Source: Rhyacophila brunnea
Taxonomy: Eukaryota > Arthropoda > Insecta > Trichoptera > Rhyacophilidae
Assembly: GCA_022495005.1 (NCBI GenBank)
Contig: JAGYXB010001862.1
Coordinates: forward strand, 620,001-684,000
DNA length: 64,000 nt
Reading direction: 5' to 3'
The notes under the pieces are model-generated. The model was not told the DNA's origin and did no database searches. It worked only from the letters and a program-made list of their open reading frames with translations. Positions 53,832 through 64,000 of the stretch are shown piece by piece (within the stretch, counting starts at the first letter, position 1; each line of letters begins with the position of its first letter). The translations under genes and the position numbers were made by a program.

Positions 53832-56474
53832 TGACATGACCCGGCTCACGGCTAGCTCAGTAATGCTACCGGGCCGTCACTGAGGAGACTAGTGATGAAT
53901 TAGGAGAGGTGGATCTCCTTTGTAGTATCACAACTTTTGAATTCCCGAATAAAACTCTCAGCTGGTGTGGTGCCGAATTTATTCAGGTACTAGAGTTCAC
54001 GGTCACACAATAAGGTTAACTGTCATTGTTCCCGTAATTAAATCTCATTAAAGTATCAGCAAACTATTTATTTGTTCACTATAGGATCTCTGTGAAATCT
54101 TTCACAAATTCCCGAAAAGTCACACCTAATTCAGAGAATGTATACGCAGATATTCTTTGGATATTTTTAATTCGAGAAATATTTTCCCATAAGAAAGAAA
54201 ATATAAATTATTCTTTGGTCACACAGTATTAGGTTTATAAAAGAATAGAATTATTTTATTGTTGTTATAAAGTTTATTTATGTTCACAGTGTATTTACAA
54301 ATATTTATTTGTGTTTACAGACTTGTTTACAAAAGGTTTACTTAACGTTTACAAATTTATTTACTAAAATTTGTTTTTATGTTTATAAATTTGTTTACTA
54401 AAATTTATTTTATGATTATGTTTACTAAATAAAGTTTCAAAAATTTATTTTATAATCCCGAAAAAAGATTTGTAAAATTTATTATTACAAACTGAGTTTA
54501 TTAATTTGTTTTATAAAACAAATCCGATCACGTAATTTATCCCGATTACGTCACCTCGTATGATGAGTAATGAAAAATGAAATTACTCCGCGAGCGCGTT
54601 ACTATCGACAGATACGTGGTATTCGAGCTACGTTTTAGCGGCCGACGTCACTACCGACAGATACGTGTTATTCGCGCTACGTTTTGCGGCACACGTCACG
54701 ACCGGCAGATACGAGATATTCGCGTTACTTTTTGCCCGTCGATGGGGACTTATTGTAGGTAAATTTCACGAATGTTACTGAGAACCGTGTCTCGTATCCG
54801 CGGAAGGACTGCTGCTTAGTAGGAGATCGCTGGTGAGAAGTGTAGAAACTAATAATTTTACGGGAAAAGTGGTCACCTTTTATACCCTTCGGATAGAGGT
54901 TTAACAGGAAACAGTCCGTAAGGGATAGCAGATGTATATCTTTCTCTCACGGGATAAATTTACATATATCTCCCGTTCCTGGCAACTTTCTAATAGAGAT
55001 ATCTTCTAATTAAATCGGGTTAAAATTACTCTACCTTATTTTCACAAAATAAAGTTTCAATAGGGGTGTTTCAAGCACCCTCTAGAACAAGTCCCTTAAA
55101 TACGCCGTAGCGGTGACGTAAGCAAAATAGTTGATTTTATATGATTTTTCGTGTTCGAACGAAGGGGAAAGTTTCTAGCTTTCCATCGAGGTATCGGAAT
55201 AAGTATTCGGGTACTAAATAAGGGAATAGCAGTCTTTAAACTTAAAATGTCAAAACGAAAGGTTGACACCCACGTACTAGTCCTTTCCACCACTCTTGGC
55301 CTTTTTAGGCCAATAGAATTTTACTAAGTTTTAATAAAACTATTTGGAGCCGCAGAAAACGTTTCATTCGATATTTACCTTTCGGACGAACATTATTACG
55401 TGAAAACACTATAATATTATACTTAACATTTCAACTTAAATATATAAATGCTTAATCCTAACAAGATGTTATTTACAAGCGACTACAAATTTATTTAGTC
55501 TTTAATAGTGGCTTTTCCATAGTAATCTAAGCGTAATCTTGAATCTATTTTTATCTGGCAACTCAATACAGCCGGGCCGTAAATTCTAGTCGAACAGAAT
55601 TCAGTTAAGGTTCAAGGTCACGCGTCAATTTGTGTTTTTAGTCGCAGTATTTGATTCTTTTATTTATCCAAGACGCGATTAAGATTTATTATTGTTTATG
55701 GGTAGAAACCCATCTGTACCAGAATCTTAAGTTTTTCCAATTGTTACTTTTACAATATTCATTATAGTTAGCGAGTTATAGCATTAACAAAATCTATAAT
55801 TATAATTACGCGTCTATAGATATAGATACGCGTTTACAATATTTTTATAACGGTAGTTCGCCTCTACCTTGTGCTGATAAAATTAATATTAAAATTCTTT
55901 ATTCATAATTATACAGTATATAAATTTATAAATATTCAATTTTCTTTTTCAATTTTCATACATTTCCATTATTGCTATAAAAATTATTGAAGCATGTACT
56001 TGCTAAATTTTACGTAAACAATCTCTCCCATAACTTATTTTCTAAGTTTAATGGAGATTTCCCGGAAATTATTTCCAAAATAACATCGCGCCAAATCTAC
56101 GCGACGTGTCATTTCGAGGCCTGCGGTCACAGTGTTCCAATTACACTTGAGCAGTCTCGATCCTTGGGGCGAAATTTTCTACGTAAAATTTTATTACATT
56201 TACAAAGAAAAGGTAAACAACATACATTTTACTTCCTAATACTAAACGATTACGCTAGTGGTTACCTGTTCATAGTCTTTTTGACCATTTCATTCTTGAT
56301 TCTTCCATAGTTTAGGACCATGGGACTTATATATTTTGTTTGTACCTTGTCGTGAGATTGTCGCACGGCTATTGAGAAGTAGAATTGACTACAAGGCTAG
56401 ATTTGTATAGTTATGTCGTTAAACCATACTCTGCCATAAACACTAACTGAAGGTCGGCGTTTTTGTTCGTGTCA
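53832..56474 (-). repeat. LTR, 5' copy of the element (promoter LTR)
   Basis: 2,643 bp; same ends and content as the left LTR. As the 5' LTR it should drive transcription to the left. On the element strand a TATATAA lies about 140 bp from the LTR start (near 56328-56335), a possible but unproven TATA box. The 49-bp repeats lie at 54598-54742. Confidence 0.9.
54598..54742. repeat. Three 48-49-bp tandem repeats, second LTR
   Basis: Same array as 46411-46555, with one T/C difference in the third unit junction (CACATGTC against CACACGTC). Confidence 0.75.
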
Positions 56475-56478
56475 CCGT
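56475..56478. repeat. Target-site duplication, right copy
   Basis: CCGT directly follows the TGTCA end of the right LTR and matches 45640-45643. Confidence 0.8.
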
Positions 56479-56479
56479 G

Positions 56480-58835
56480 TAGGGTATACCCATTCACTAC
56501 GGCCAACGCAACTGGTGTGTTTCCTATCAAGTGGCCATTAGATATAATTAGCATGTTATTTAAGTGTGGTAATTAAATATGAATTAAAAGGTCCACAGTG
56601 AATAACAGTTGTTATCTATTCACCCAACAAATTGAATGTTTGCACTGAATCAAATAAATAATATTTTTTTGACAAGCCGCGGGCTTACTCCAGCGACCCA
56701 CGGCTTCATATTTATGCAAAGACAACCACTAATACTCATTAACTAAATCAACGTGTGTGCGAAAAAAATATTAATAATTGCCAGTGTCATGATTAATTAT
56801 TTCATGGGATTTTTTACAAATAAAATTTCGAAATACGGGAAGTAAACAATAATAAAACAATTTGAGCATATGCATCCACGGCAGGTTAAATTGTTTAATT
56901 TAATTTCATAAAAATAAAAATAGTCAGAACCACCATTTTCGAGCTATTCAATTCGGTATTCACATTTATTTTGTAATATATTATGTGTTTCCAAACTATT
57001 CAAATATATATATTCAGTCATGTATTACTACAAGTACAGTGCACAATTTATCCAACACAAGTATTTCAAATATTGATCATTGTTACTCACTCCAAAGTTG
57101 CTTTGCTTTTCACACATGAAGATCACGGTCTGGATAAAAATGTAGAACAAAGCTCCGCCAGAAGCGAGAGCATTTGCCGAAAGTCTTATAAGAAATATTG
57201 TAGCGTCTGTATGGGGTCATATAGAAGTTATTGTTTGGAAGGATTTTCAGTCTTACTCAACCGGAACGACTTAAAAGACATTTTGTAATCAAATGACTTC
57301 GCACTAGGTAGTCCAAAGCGAAAGTGATTTATAAAACAAAATAATGTCTATGAAAAGAGTTTTTTAGAGCTTTTGGGAATATTGTCAATCCATTTTAAAA
57401 TTGTGGATATTGACAGATGTGGGACGATAGTAACACACTGTTCTTGATATCAGACATCACGGCCCATGTCAGTTAGAATGTTATTGCTACAAGTGAAATG
57501 ATATCAAAATGACTTTAATGGTTAGGTCCATTTCATATGTCGTTGCCATATAATGAGTTACCAATTCATTTATTCGAATGAACTATTTATTGTTAGTAAT
57601 AAGTAATAAGAATCTATATAATTTTACACCAACTAAAAATTTAAGCAATGAATGCACACGATTTTTTAAATTTAAATTCGATGACAGATAAAACAAGATG
57701 GCGACCAAAATTTCGATCCCCCCCCCCCCTATAATTATCGTCTGATTTGATTGACAAGAGAGAGAGAGAGAGAGTCTGAGAGTTTAGACATGTATTTTAT
57801 AAAATTTAATATTTATTCGAAGTCAAATTTGATATTTTGTAATTAGAAGCCAATAAAATACAAATATGTCGAAATACAATTTTATATAAATATAGTGTGA
57901 TTTGATTGATTTTTAGTTTAGATATAGGTATATATAATATATTTCTTGGTTCTGAATACTAACATATCAACGAAATTTATAATTGGGACGATAAACGCAA
58001 TAAATCAAATTTTAATATTTGTCGAGGCTAAAATCTATTTTGCCCTTTTGATTTACTAAAGAAATTGGCAGTGGCAGTTTGCGTGCCGCAAGCAACAAAG
58101 GCCTGAAACTCGTACAAGTAAGACAAGTGCAGCTACTGTGTTAACACATGTAAAATCAATTTTTATACTTTGTTTGAGCTCTCTGCACGTTTGTATTTGC
58201 AGAAAATGTGCATTTGAAACAAAAACGAATCGCATATAATACTAATACTAATAAATAAATAAGTCTATCCATCAAAAGAAAAATCGACCTGTTATTGAAC
58301 CTAATAAAACTGTTTAGGTACTAAATTTATTTAGATTTTTATATAATATTATAATAATATATTTCCCCAAGTCAAATTAACAATAATCGAAAACGGTTTC
58401 GATTTCTGCATTTTATTATTATTTACCTTTTATTTTTACTTACAAACTTTACATATTATATAAACAGCTACACCTTAGATTAAGTATAATAATATTAGGT
58501 ATGTACAATATATTTACATCCCATGACAAAGAGTATAGAAATAACATATTATGGACAATTAATATTATAGACAAAAGTATGGACAATAGAGGTATCTTAA
58601 CAGATATTTTTATAAAGGTTGAAACAATATCCTTGATAGGAAAATAGGTGAAAATAATTTGCATTTTGAATAATATTTACATGCAAGTAACTAGTAACAA
58701 GTAATGATAATAAAGTTTATTTCATTATAAAGTTTTCTGTTGCTTTATAACAATGAAAAGTGTGGAAACTAAGAAAAGCCTTTATATTTATATAGCAGTG
58801 AATCCACTAATAATACTGACGTATATTTTACCACG
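56480..58835. other. Unannotated DNA right of the LTR element
   Basis: AT-rich. A 101-codon plus frame (56983-57288) contains VEQSSARSESICRKSYKKYC but has no recognised domain or splice sites. Nothing else except the simple repeats at 57.7 kb. Confidence 0.35.
57718..57774. repeat. Simple repeats: C12 tract and (AG)9
   Basis: Twelve Cs at 57718-57729 and an AG run at 57757-57774, close together. Likely polymorphic microsatellites. Confidence 0.9.
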
Positions 58836-59058
58836 ATGGCAGAGAAGCAATCGTCAGTTTATAATCTCGTGGGTCCCAGTTTCGAATCCTCGGTCTGGCA
58901 AATACACATATTATTTTCAATCAGTGCTTGGAGTCAGAATAATAAATAATTGGTTGAGCAATTAGTGGCTAACATCCATTTATCGTAAAAACAACATCTG
59001 TTAGTACAAATATCCACCCTGTGGAGGCCTTTATTATGATCATATTAGGATCGGACAT
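58836..59058 (+). mobile_element. tRNA-derived SINE (family S), plus strand
   Basis: Rare plus-orientation, nearly full copy. The head ACGATGGCAGAGAAGCAATC leads to a B-box region AGTTTCGAATCCTCGGTCTGGC. The body GGTTGAGCAATTAGTGGCTA, ACATCCATTTATCGTAAAAA and the 3' part CACCCTGTGGAGGCC, ATTAGGATCGGACATG follow. Confidence 0.75.
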
Positions 59059-59059
59059 G

Positions 59060-60610
59060 TTCAAAAAAATATAAATATGTATATCGCTAGATTTCTAGAA
59101 GAAAAGTATCTATAAAAAAATCTTACGCAATACTGAGTATGTTTTTTTAAGTATTGAACTTGAAAATTGAAATTGAAATTATTTAAGTATTGAACACCTT
59201 TGGCTGGTCAAATGTATTTTATGCACCTATCTTCTTCTTCTCCAATTATATTTTATGTACAAAGAGTCATATTTTCATCTCTATAAAATACAATCAGGGA
59301 TCTTTTATTTTATTTATTTTTTCTGTTGTATTATTAGTTACTTAATATATAGTTGAAATTAATATTATTTATAAGTTAAAGTTTTTTTATTACGTAAGGG
59401 TGTATTTTTGCTAGATACTTCCCCGAGCGATAAAACACTTTGTTACGTCTCTGTATGCAATCATTATAATATTCAGTAAAAGATGTTACAAAACTATATT
59501 CGATTTCTTATACTCCATAAACTCTATAGATCTGGTTTAAAGTGTTCACTCGAAATATATTTATAACACTATTCTCCACGAAATTAAAACGTCAAATTTA
59601 CTTATTTAAAATGTCAATAAATCAAAATGACGTCCCGTAATAATGTTGTTCATTTTCTATTATATAATTAATTCTTCTTTTTTGTATACGACCATCGCTT
59701 TATAGGTGTTATAAAATTTGGCTTTATTTATTATTTTACAACAGTATAGACTCTTTGACAGAAAATTATACTTGCTGAGCATTTTAACGAACAATATAAA
59801 TAGAAATTAATAGAATCTGTCCATCGTAAAAAGTTCTCGCCTGACAAAGGTATCGGACATAAAAATAATTAACGGAAATAAGTGCAATAACATTTGTTAT
59901 CTTTAAATCATCCGTAAAAATACTCACGTCATTTTATTTATGAATTACTCACACAATGTAATCGGTTATTTCCTAGTGTATAAATAATTAGAAATGGTTA
60001 ATTCTACGGTGACTGTCAGTGTGGATCTTATACTCATTATATTAATATAGTAAAAAATGACAAACCAAATGACCTAGAAATTAATCAATTTTCTTCGATT
60101 AGCAATATTATTACAGATTCAATTGGGTCATCATTACAATAGTTGGTTAATACCTATTATTCTGTTCAACATTATTGATATGAAAACCAATTACTCCTCT
60201 CAAAGAATATATTTTTATGATCACAGTAAAAAACGTATTGTTTTATTGTAGAGCAATATTTCAAGCGAATATCATAATTAATAATACCTTAATAAAACTA
60301 ATGAGACAATATGCACTCACATTATAATATTAAAAAGTACAAAATAATTAGGTAGGTACCTACCTAAAAAAATGTGGATAAAACAACGACGATTTATTGT
60401 ATTATTTAAATAAAAATAAAATTAAGAGTGTGCACATTAGAATAATATTCTACTAAAAATGATGAAAATGTCATATACTAATTCTTTTATTCAATGATAA
60501 GATTTGAAAGTGTAAACTATAAACATTCTTTATAGGTATTGATATTGATTGATAGATTGTCGCAGTTTGATAAGCATTTCATCTAAAACTAATAGTTAAT
60601 TTCATCATAA
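59060..60610. other. AT-rich DNA
   Basis: No gene or element end recognised. Holds a perfect 20-bp palindrome TTAGGTAGGTACCTACCTAA at 60348-60367, an example of the GGTAGGTACC words scattered over the window. Confidence 0.45.
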
Positions 60611-60618
60611 TTAAGTAG

Positions 60619-60725
60619 GATGCCCGTAGCTTAATTGGTAGTGCACACTTGCGTGAATCCAGTGCTTATGGGTTCGAGTCCCGTCGGACGTCGTATTTTT
60701 TCAAAAAAAGATTTTTTTTAATACG
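60619..60725 (+). mobile_element. tRNA-headed short SINE (family T)
   Basis: Head GATGCCCGTAGCTTAATTGG has a good A box (TAGCTTAATTGG) and a perfect B box GGTTCGAGTCC. The acceptor stem has one mismatch, the D stem a T-T pair, and the anticodon arm is about 19 nt instead of 17. It is unlikely to be a working tRNA. It runs into TTTTTTCAAAAAAAGATTTT, the same tail as at 10208. Confidence 0.6.
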
Positions 60726-61189
60726 AATAAATCTGAGGTATTTTCAAATTACCTATGTATACCTATTCGTTGAAATTTAAATTAAAAATAAAATATACCT
60801 ACTGGCCACAAATTGCTAATCATGAACTTCATACAAGTGAATTTTACTATAGGAGAAAAACCTTTCCAATTTTTTCTTATGCCATTGTATTATTGACCTT
60901 ATAAGTTATTTTCACTAGCATATTTTAAAAGACTTATAACAGTGATATATTTAACACTATTTTAAGCATAGTGCGTATCATAAACAGTTATATTATTAAA
61001 GATGGCATTAAAAAAAATCATTTTTTTTTTAAATTTTATTGACAGTAGTTCTCGATAATAATGTCGCTTTTAAAAAGTACATAGCTTTGTTGATTTGTTA
61101 TGTTTTCGTTTCGTTTTTCAATAAGCTGCATTGATTATTGAAATAATGTTGTGATCGGCAAAACCTCGCAGATGCAATTTTTAATTTCA

Positions 61190-61510
61190 ATTTTTGAATC
61201 ACGTGTCTCACGACAAGTCGAGCCCGGGCCGCGGCAGAGTGGTCGAGAGCAATAAAGCTTCAGCCATTGTGTATACAGGATGTCTACATACAAAAGGCCT
61301 GATTATAAAATACAATATCTGCAATATATTCCATTATACGGGGTGTGTGCCGAGCGGCGGCCGCGTAAATAGTGGCCGACACGGAACAAACTTGTCAGCA
61401 TAGCCACATAAGGTGTGCGCCGGTCTGCGTGCGCAGGTACCGCGCACTGCTCTTGGTCATCTGCGCGGGCGCGATTTAAACTGCACTTATCAGCGAATGC
61501 GCTTTGGATC
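61190..61510. promoter_or_regulatory. GC/CpG-rich island, possible promoter or first exon
   Basis: A block with many CG dinucleotides (GAGCCCGGGCCGCGGCAGAG, CCGAGCGGCGGCCGCG, TGCGCGGGCGCGATTT) inside AT-rich DNA. Open frames of 69 codons on each strand overlap it without family motif. It could be a promoter with untranslated first exon, or an old GC-rich repeat. Direction of transcription is not clear. Confidence 0.35.
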
Positions 61511-61699
61511 ATAACTGAAGTTACTTGATAGTTAACTACAATCCATTGAGTAAATTTATCTTTTAGTCGAATTTAGTTTAATACATTTGTCACTTAAATA
61601 TCTTTATTATTATTATCATAATATGCGATACTTTTAATAAATTAAAATGTACTGTTTCAGATTTTAAAAATATATTAATATGAAAGTAAAAATTTTATA

Positions 61700-61795
61700 G
61701 TCAATTGTTAGCCACTCGCACAACCTATTTGGTCCTTGCTCGAGGTCAAATTAATATACATTGGGGAAAAAATGGATTTTTGGCAGATACATGGC
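61700..61795 (-). mobile_element. tRNA-derived SINE fragment (family S)
   Basis: Central part only: TGTTAGCCACTCGCACAACC, TATTTGGTCCTTGC, ATACATTGGGGAAAAAATGG, TTGGCAGATA. Head and 3' end are not recognisable. Confidence 0.5.
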
Positions 61796-61799
61796 CACT

Positions 61800-62345
61800 A
61801 CCAACTCTACCAATTCTACTCAATTCTACCAACTAGATAAAATAGACTTTCACTAACTAAGGTGAACATACAACATTCAGTACCTATAACATATTGAACC
61901 AAAACAATAGTGCTTCGATTTTTATAAAAAGTTATAAGTGAATGTTTAAATGAAAGAGAAGTAATACGAAAAAAAGTTCAGGAGGAAAGATTTCCTTATC
62001 ATCAGAAAGGGAGTAATCCTGCAAATATATTTGCTAAAAAATACGAAAATATAACAATACTTCCTAACTGTTCAAAGCAACGATGATTGACACATCTAAT
62101 TGTATGTATTTTTATATAAGTACTTATACATTGGCGAGTTATGCTAGTCAACTTAGTTAATTTGGACTTTTCATTCTAGTACTACGACGTTCTCATAGCT
62201 TTGTTCTTTCAGCTAATATGGAACATACATATGTACCTACACCCACATTTGAAAAGGTTAAAGCTTTTCAAACGTTGTACCTATGAGGGTCCACGCATCC
62301 ACTCAGTAGCTACAGCAGGGCAGAAATGACTAACTCCCATGTCAC
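61800..62345. other. Unannotated DNA
   Basis: Short triplet-like repeat TACCAACTCTACCAATTCTA at 61798-61830. Nothing else recognised. Confidence 0.4.
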
Positions 62346-62350
62346 TCCGG

Positions 62351-62919
62351 CAGAGGCGATGGATAAAGGTAAGCTGTTAAGATTCAATATAAATACTGCA
62401 CACTAAGCTTTTGCCAGTCATATTTATTTGTTTTCTTTGACCGAAGAATACAATTTGTTGATGGTGCTGGGTAGTTTTTAAAATTCAATTAAACCCTGCC
62501 AACTATAATAGTTTATGTATGCTATGGGACATGGGCTATCCGACAAAACTATTGCAAATTATTTCAGTCATACTTCTTTTTTTGTTGAATTAAAAATAGA
62601 TAAAATATTACAAAATAGTGTTGATTAGTTTTATTACATTCGTTAAGCCCTGCTTACCAAACCATAATCTATAAAAAATATTCTTTTATCTATAATATAT
62701 CTAAAATTATGTATGGTTTAATGGGATAATTTAAAATATTTTATTGATAAACATATATTTTTTTACTATCATCATCTACTATCGCTTAGATTAAAAAAAA
62801 CAAACACTATCCTCACATTGTAGTATTAGTTCAATGAAAACAAACAAGTTTGATTGACAAAGTTTAATTTGCAATATTCAAATCGGATCATAACAGCCTA
62901 CTTCCACCCTTCGCTACTG
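62351..62919. mobile_element. hAT-like non-autonomous element
   Basis: Left end CAGAGGCGATGGATAAAGGT, right end CTTCCACCCTTCGCTACTG, inverted over about 34 bp. The left 165 bp match 2342-2515. CAGNGGCG ends suggest hAT, but the flanking octamers do not match, so the duplication has decayed or the edges are slightly off. No transposase frame. Confidence 0.5.
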
Positions 62920-62924
62920 TGTCA

Positions 62925-64000
62925 AAGCCATCCTCGTACTTATCCCTAGATGTATGATAACTTCATACATTTCTTGGTCGTTTTAAGCCTCCCTGACCTT
63001 TTTGACTCGACATTTCACTTAAATGGTATAGTGAGAGATACAATATAGACAGCAACCGAAATAGGTATATAATGAAGTATGATTGTAATTATTGTGTTGT
63101 CAATATAAATTGAATTAAAACAGAATTGTTGTAAAATTTACCTACCTAGAGCGCGACTGCTCAATTCCGAGAAGGCAGACCTTATCTGACATCGTACCCT
63201 GGGATTGGCTCCAAATTGAATCCAAAATAATATATCGTTATTCGGACCCAGCCTATTCCCAGAGAAACTCGTACTTAATAATATACCTGATAAAATACTT
63301 AGGCTTGTAATTTTTACGGTGCAATTATTTTTTTGAATAAACACCGCTCTCCGTTAGGCGTTGTATTTTTTCTAGAACCAACATACCACATGCTGATAAT
63401 AAATATACGCCAGCTCGTGGTCCCATCTGAGGCCGTATCACTATCTACATACTCTGTTGGAAATTTTATAGCTGTAGTAGGCTATATTGAGTAGAGCTTA
63501 TGATACATCATTTCAAATTGTGCTTATTGCTCTGCTCGGCAGGCATTATTTCAATAAAGTCGCGAGGGATAAAGCAGTCCGTTATAAACAAAGAAATAAC
63601 ATCGCGAGTCGCTCACCTTGACGATTGCAGATTCACAGACGTTTTTACTTACATAAAATATTAATTCAATATATTATTATCAGATAACCCATTTGTATGC
63701 ACATTGTCACAGGTATCTTATTCCATAACACAATAAATCTTATTTTGAAAAGATACATACTACGCCAATTATTATTGATATGTTTCTTTTTTATATTACG
63801 TGTAAATTAGTCTAAATACCAGACGTTATCAATTAGTATTACCTAAGCATTTAAAAATGCTGTACGATACACATAGGTAGGTAGATACTTGTAAATAATA
63901 AATCATATCGTCACCGTTCAGGCAAAAGTCACCAACCCTGAAAATGGCAGTTTTGAGTTGAGTATGTCACCCGAAGCGTAAAATTATGTTCTTTAAGATG
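62925..64000. other. Unannotated DNA to the right edge
   Basis: A GC-richer patch at 63140-63270 carries a 68-codon minus frame (63138-63344) with no recognised motif. Nothing else supported. Confidence 0.35.

Larger units (their letters stand above)
45644..56474 (-). mobile_element. Non-autonomous Gag-carrying LTR retrotransposon
   Basis: A complete 10,831-bp element transcribed leftward: two 2.64-kb LTRs, a 5,544-bp interior, a CCGT duplication, a primer site and a purine-rich tract. Order in element direction: LTR, primer site, small ORF, gag, TGA, 550-codon ORF2, 161-codon open frame, minisatellites, purine tract, LTR. Gag resembles Ty3/Gypsy Gag. No protease DTG/DSG, RT YxDD, RNase H or integrase zinc finger is visible in any frame. 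In plants such Gag-only units are called TR-GAG. The LTRs differ at about 10 positions and one indel, so insertion is recent. Confidence 0.85.

Noticed and set aside
60619..60695. Functional tRNA gene
   Set aside because: The B box is perfect, but the acceptor and D stems carry mismatches, the anticodon arm is too long, and the unit continues into a tail shared with another locus.

Overview
This is a eukaryotic, almost certainly insect, window. It is AT-rich, gene-poor and full of short interspersed repeats. The recurring GGTAGGTACCTACC-type motifs and tRNA-derived SINEs suggest Lepidoptera, although a hemipteran such as an aphid cannot be excluded. I see no prokaryotic gene organisation, CRISPR array or operon. 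Most of the window looks like intron or intergenic DNA.

Host coding evidence is sparse. There is a confident first exon of a THAP-domain protein (34081-34151, start codon to splice donor). There is a plausible internal exon of an unrecognised gene (28177-28349, good acceptor and donor). An open frame of unknown identity runs off the left edge (1-297), and a few weaker open frames occur at 34.8 kb, 39.2 kb and 43.1 kb. A GC/CpG-rich block at 61.2-61.5 kb could be a promoter.

The main structure is a 10.8-kb LTR retrotransposon on the minus strand (45644-56474). It has 2.64-kb LTRs that are about 99.6 % identical, TG...CA ends, a 4-bp CCGT target duplication, a primer-binding-site candidate and a purine-rich tract. 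Its 5.5-kb interior encodes a Gypsy-type Gag with a CCHC knuckle. An in-frame TGA follows, then a further 550-codon open frame of unknown function with a hydrophobic C-terminal segment. There is also a second acidic open frame, two minisatellite arrays and a small upstream ORF. I see no protease, reverse transcriptase, RNase H or integrase. It therefore looks like a young, non-autonomous, Gag-carrying element (TR-GAG-like) that depends on another element for its enzymes.

The rest is a collection of transposon remnants. There are at least nine copies of one tRNA-derived SINE family and four other tRNA-headed copies. RTE/CR1-like LINE 3' ends occur near 3, 15.6 and 31.3 kb. Broken hAT and Tc1/mariner transposase fragments lie at 33.4 and 37.6 kb. 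Non-autonomous DNA elements include a foldback family with about 680-bp arms and TTAA flanks, a hAT MITE nested in a relative with a perfect 8-bp duplication, piggyBac-like TTAA MITEs, a TA-flanked MITE and a CAAT-flanked MITE. Two long hairpins end in CGAAAC motifs resembling hammerhead/Penelope-type termini. All family assignments come from reading the sequence, without database searches.
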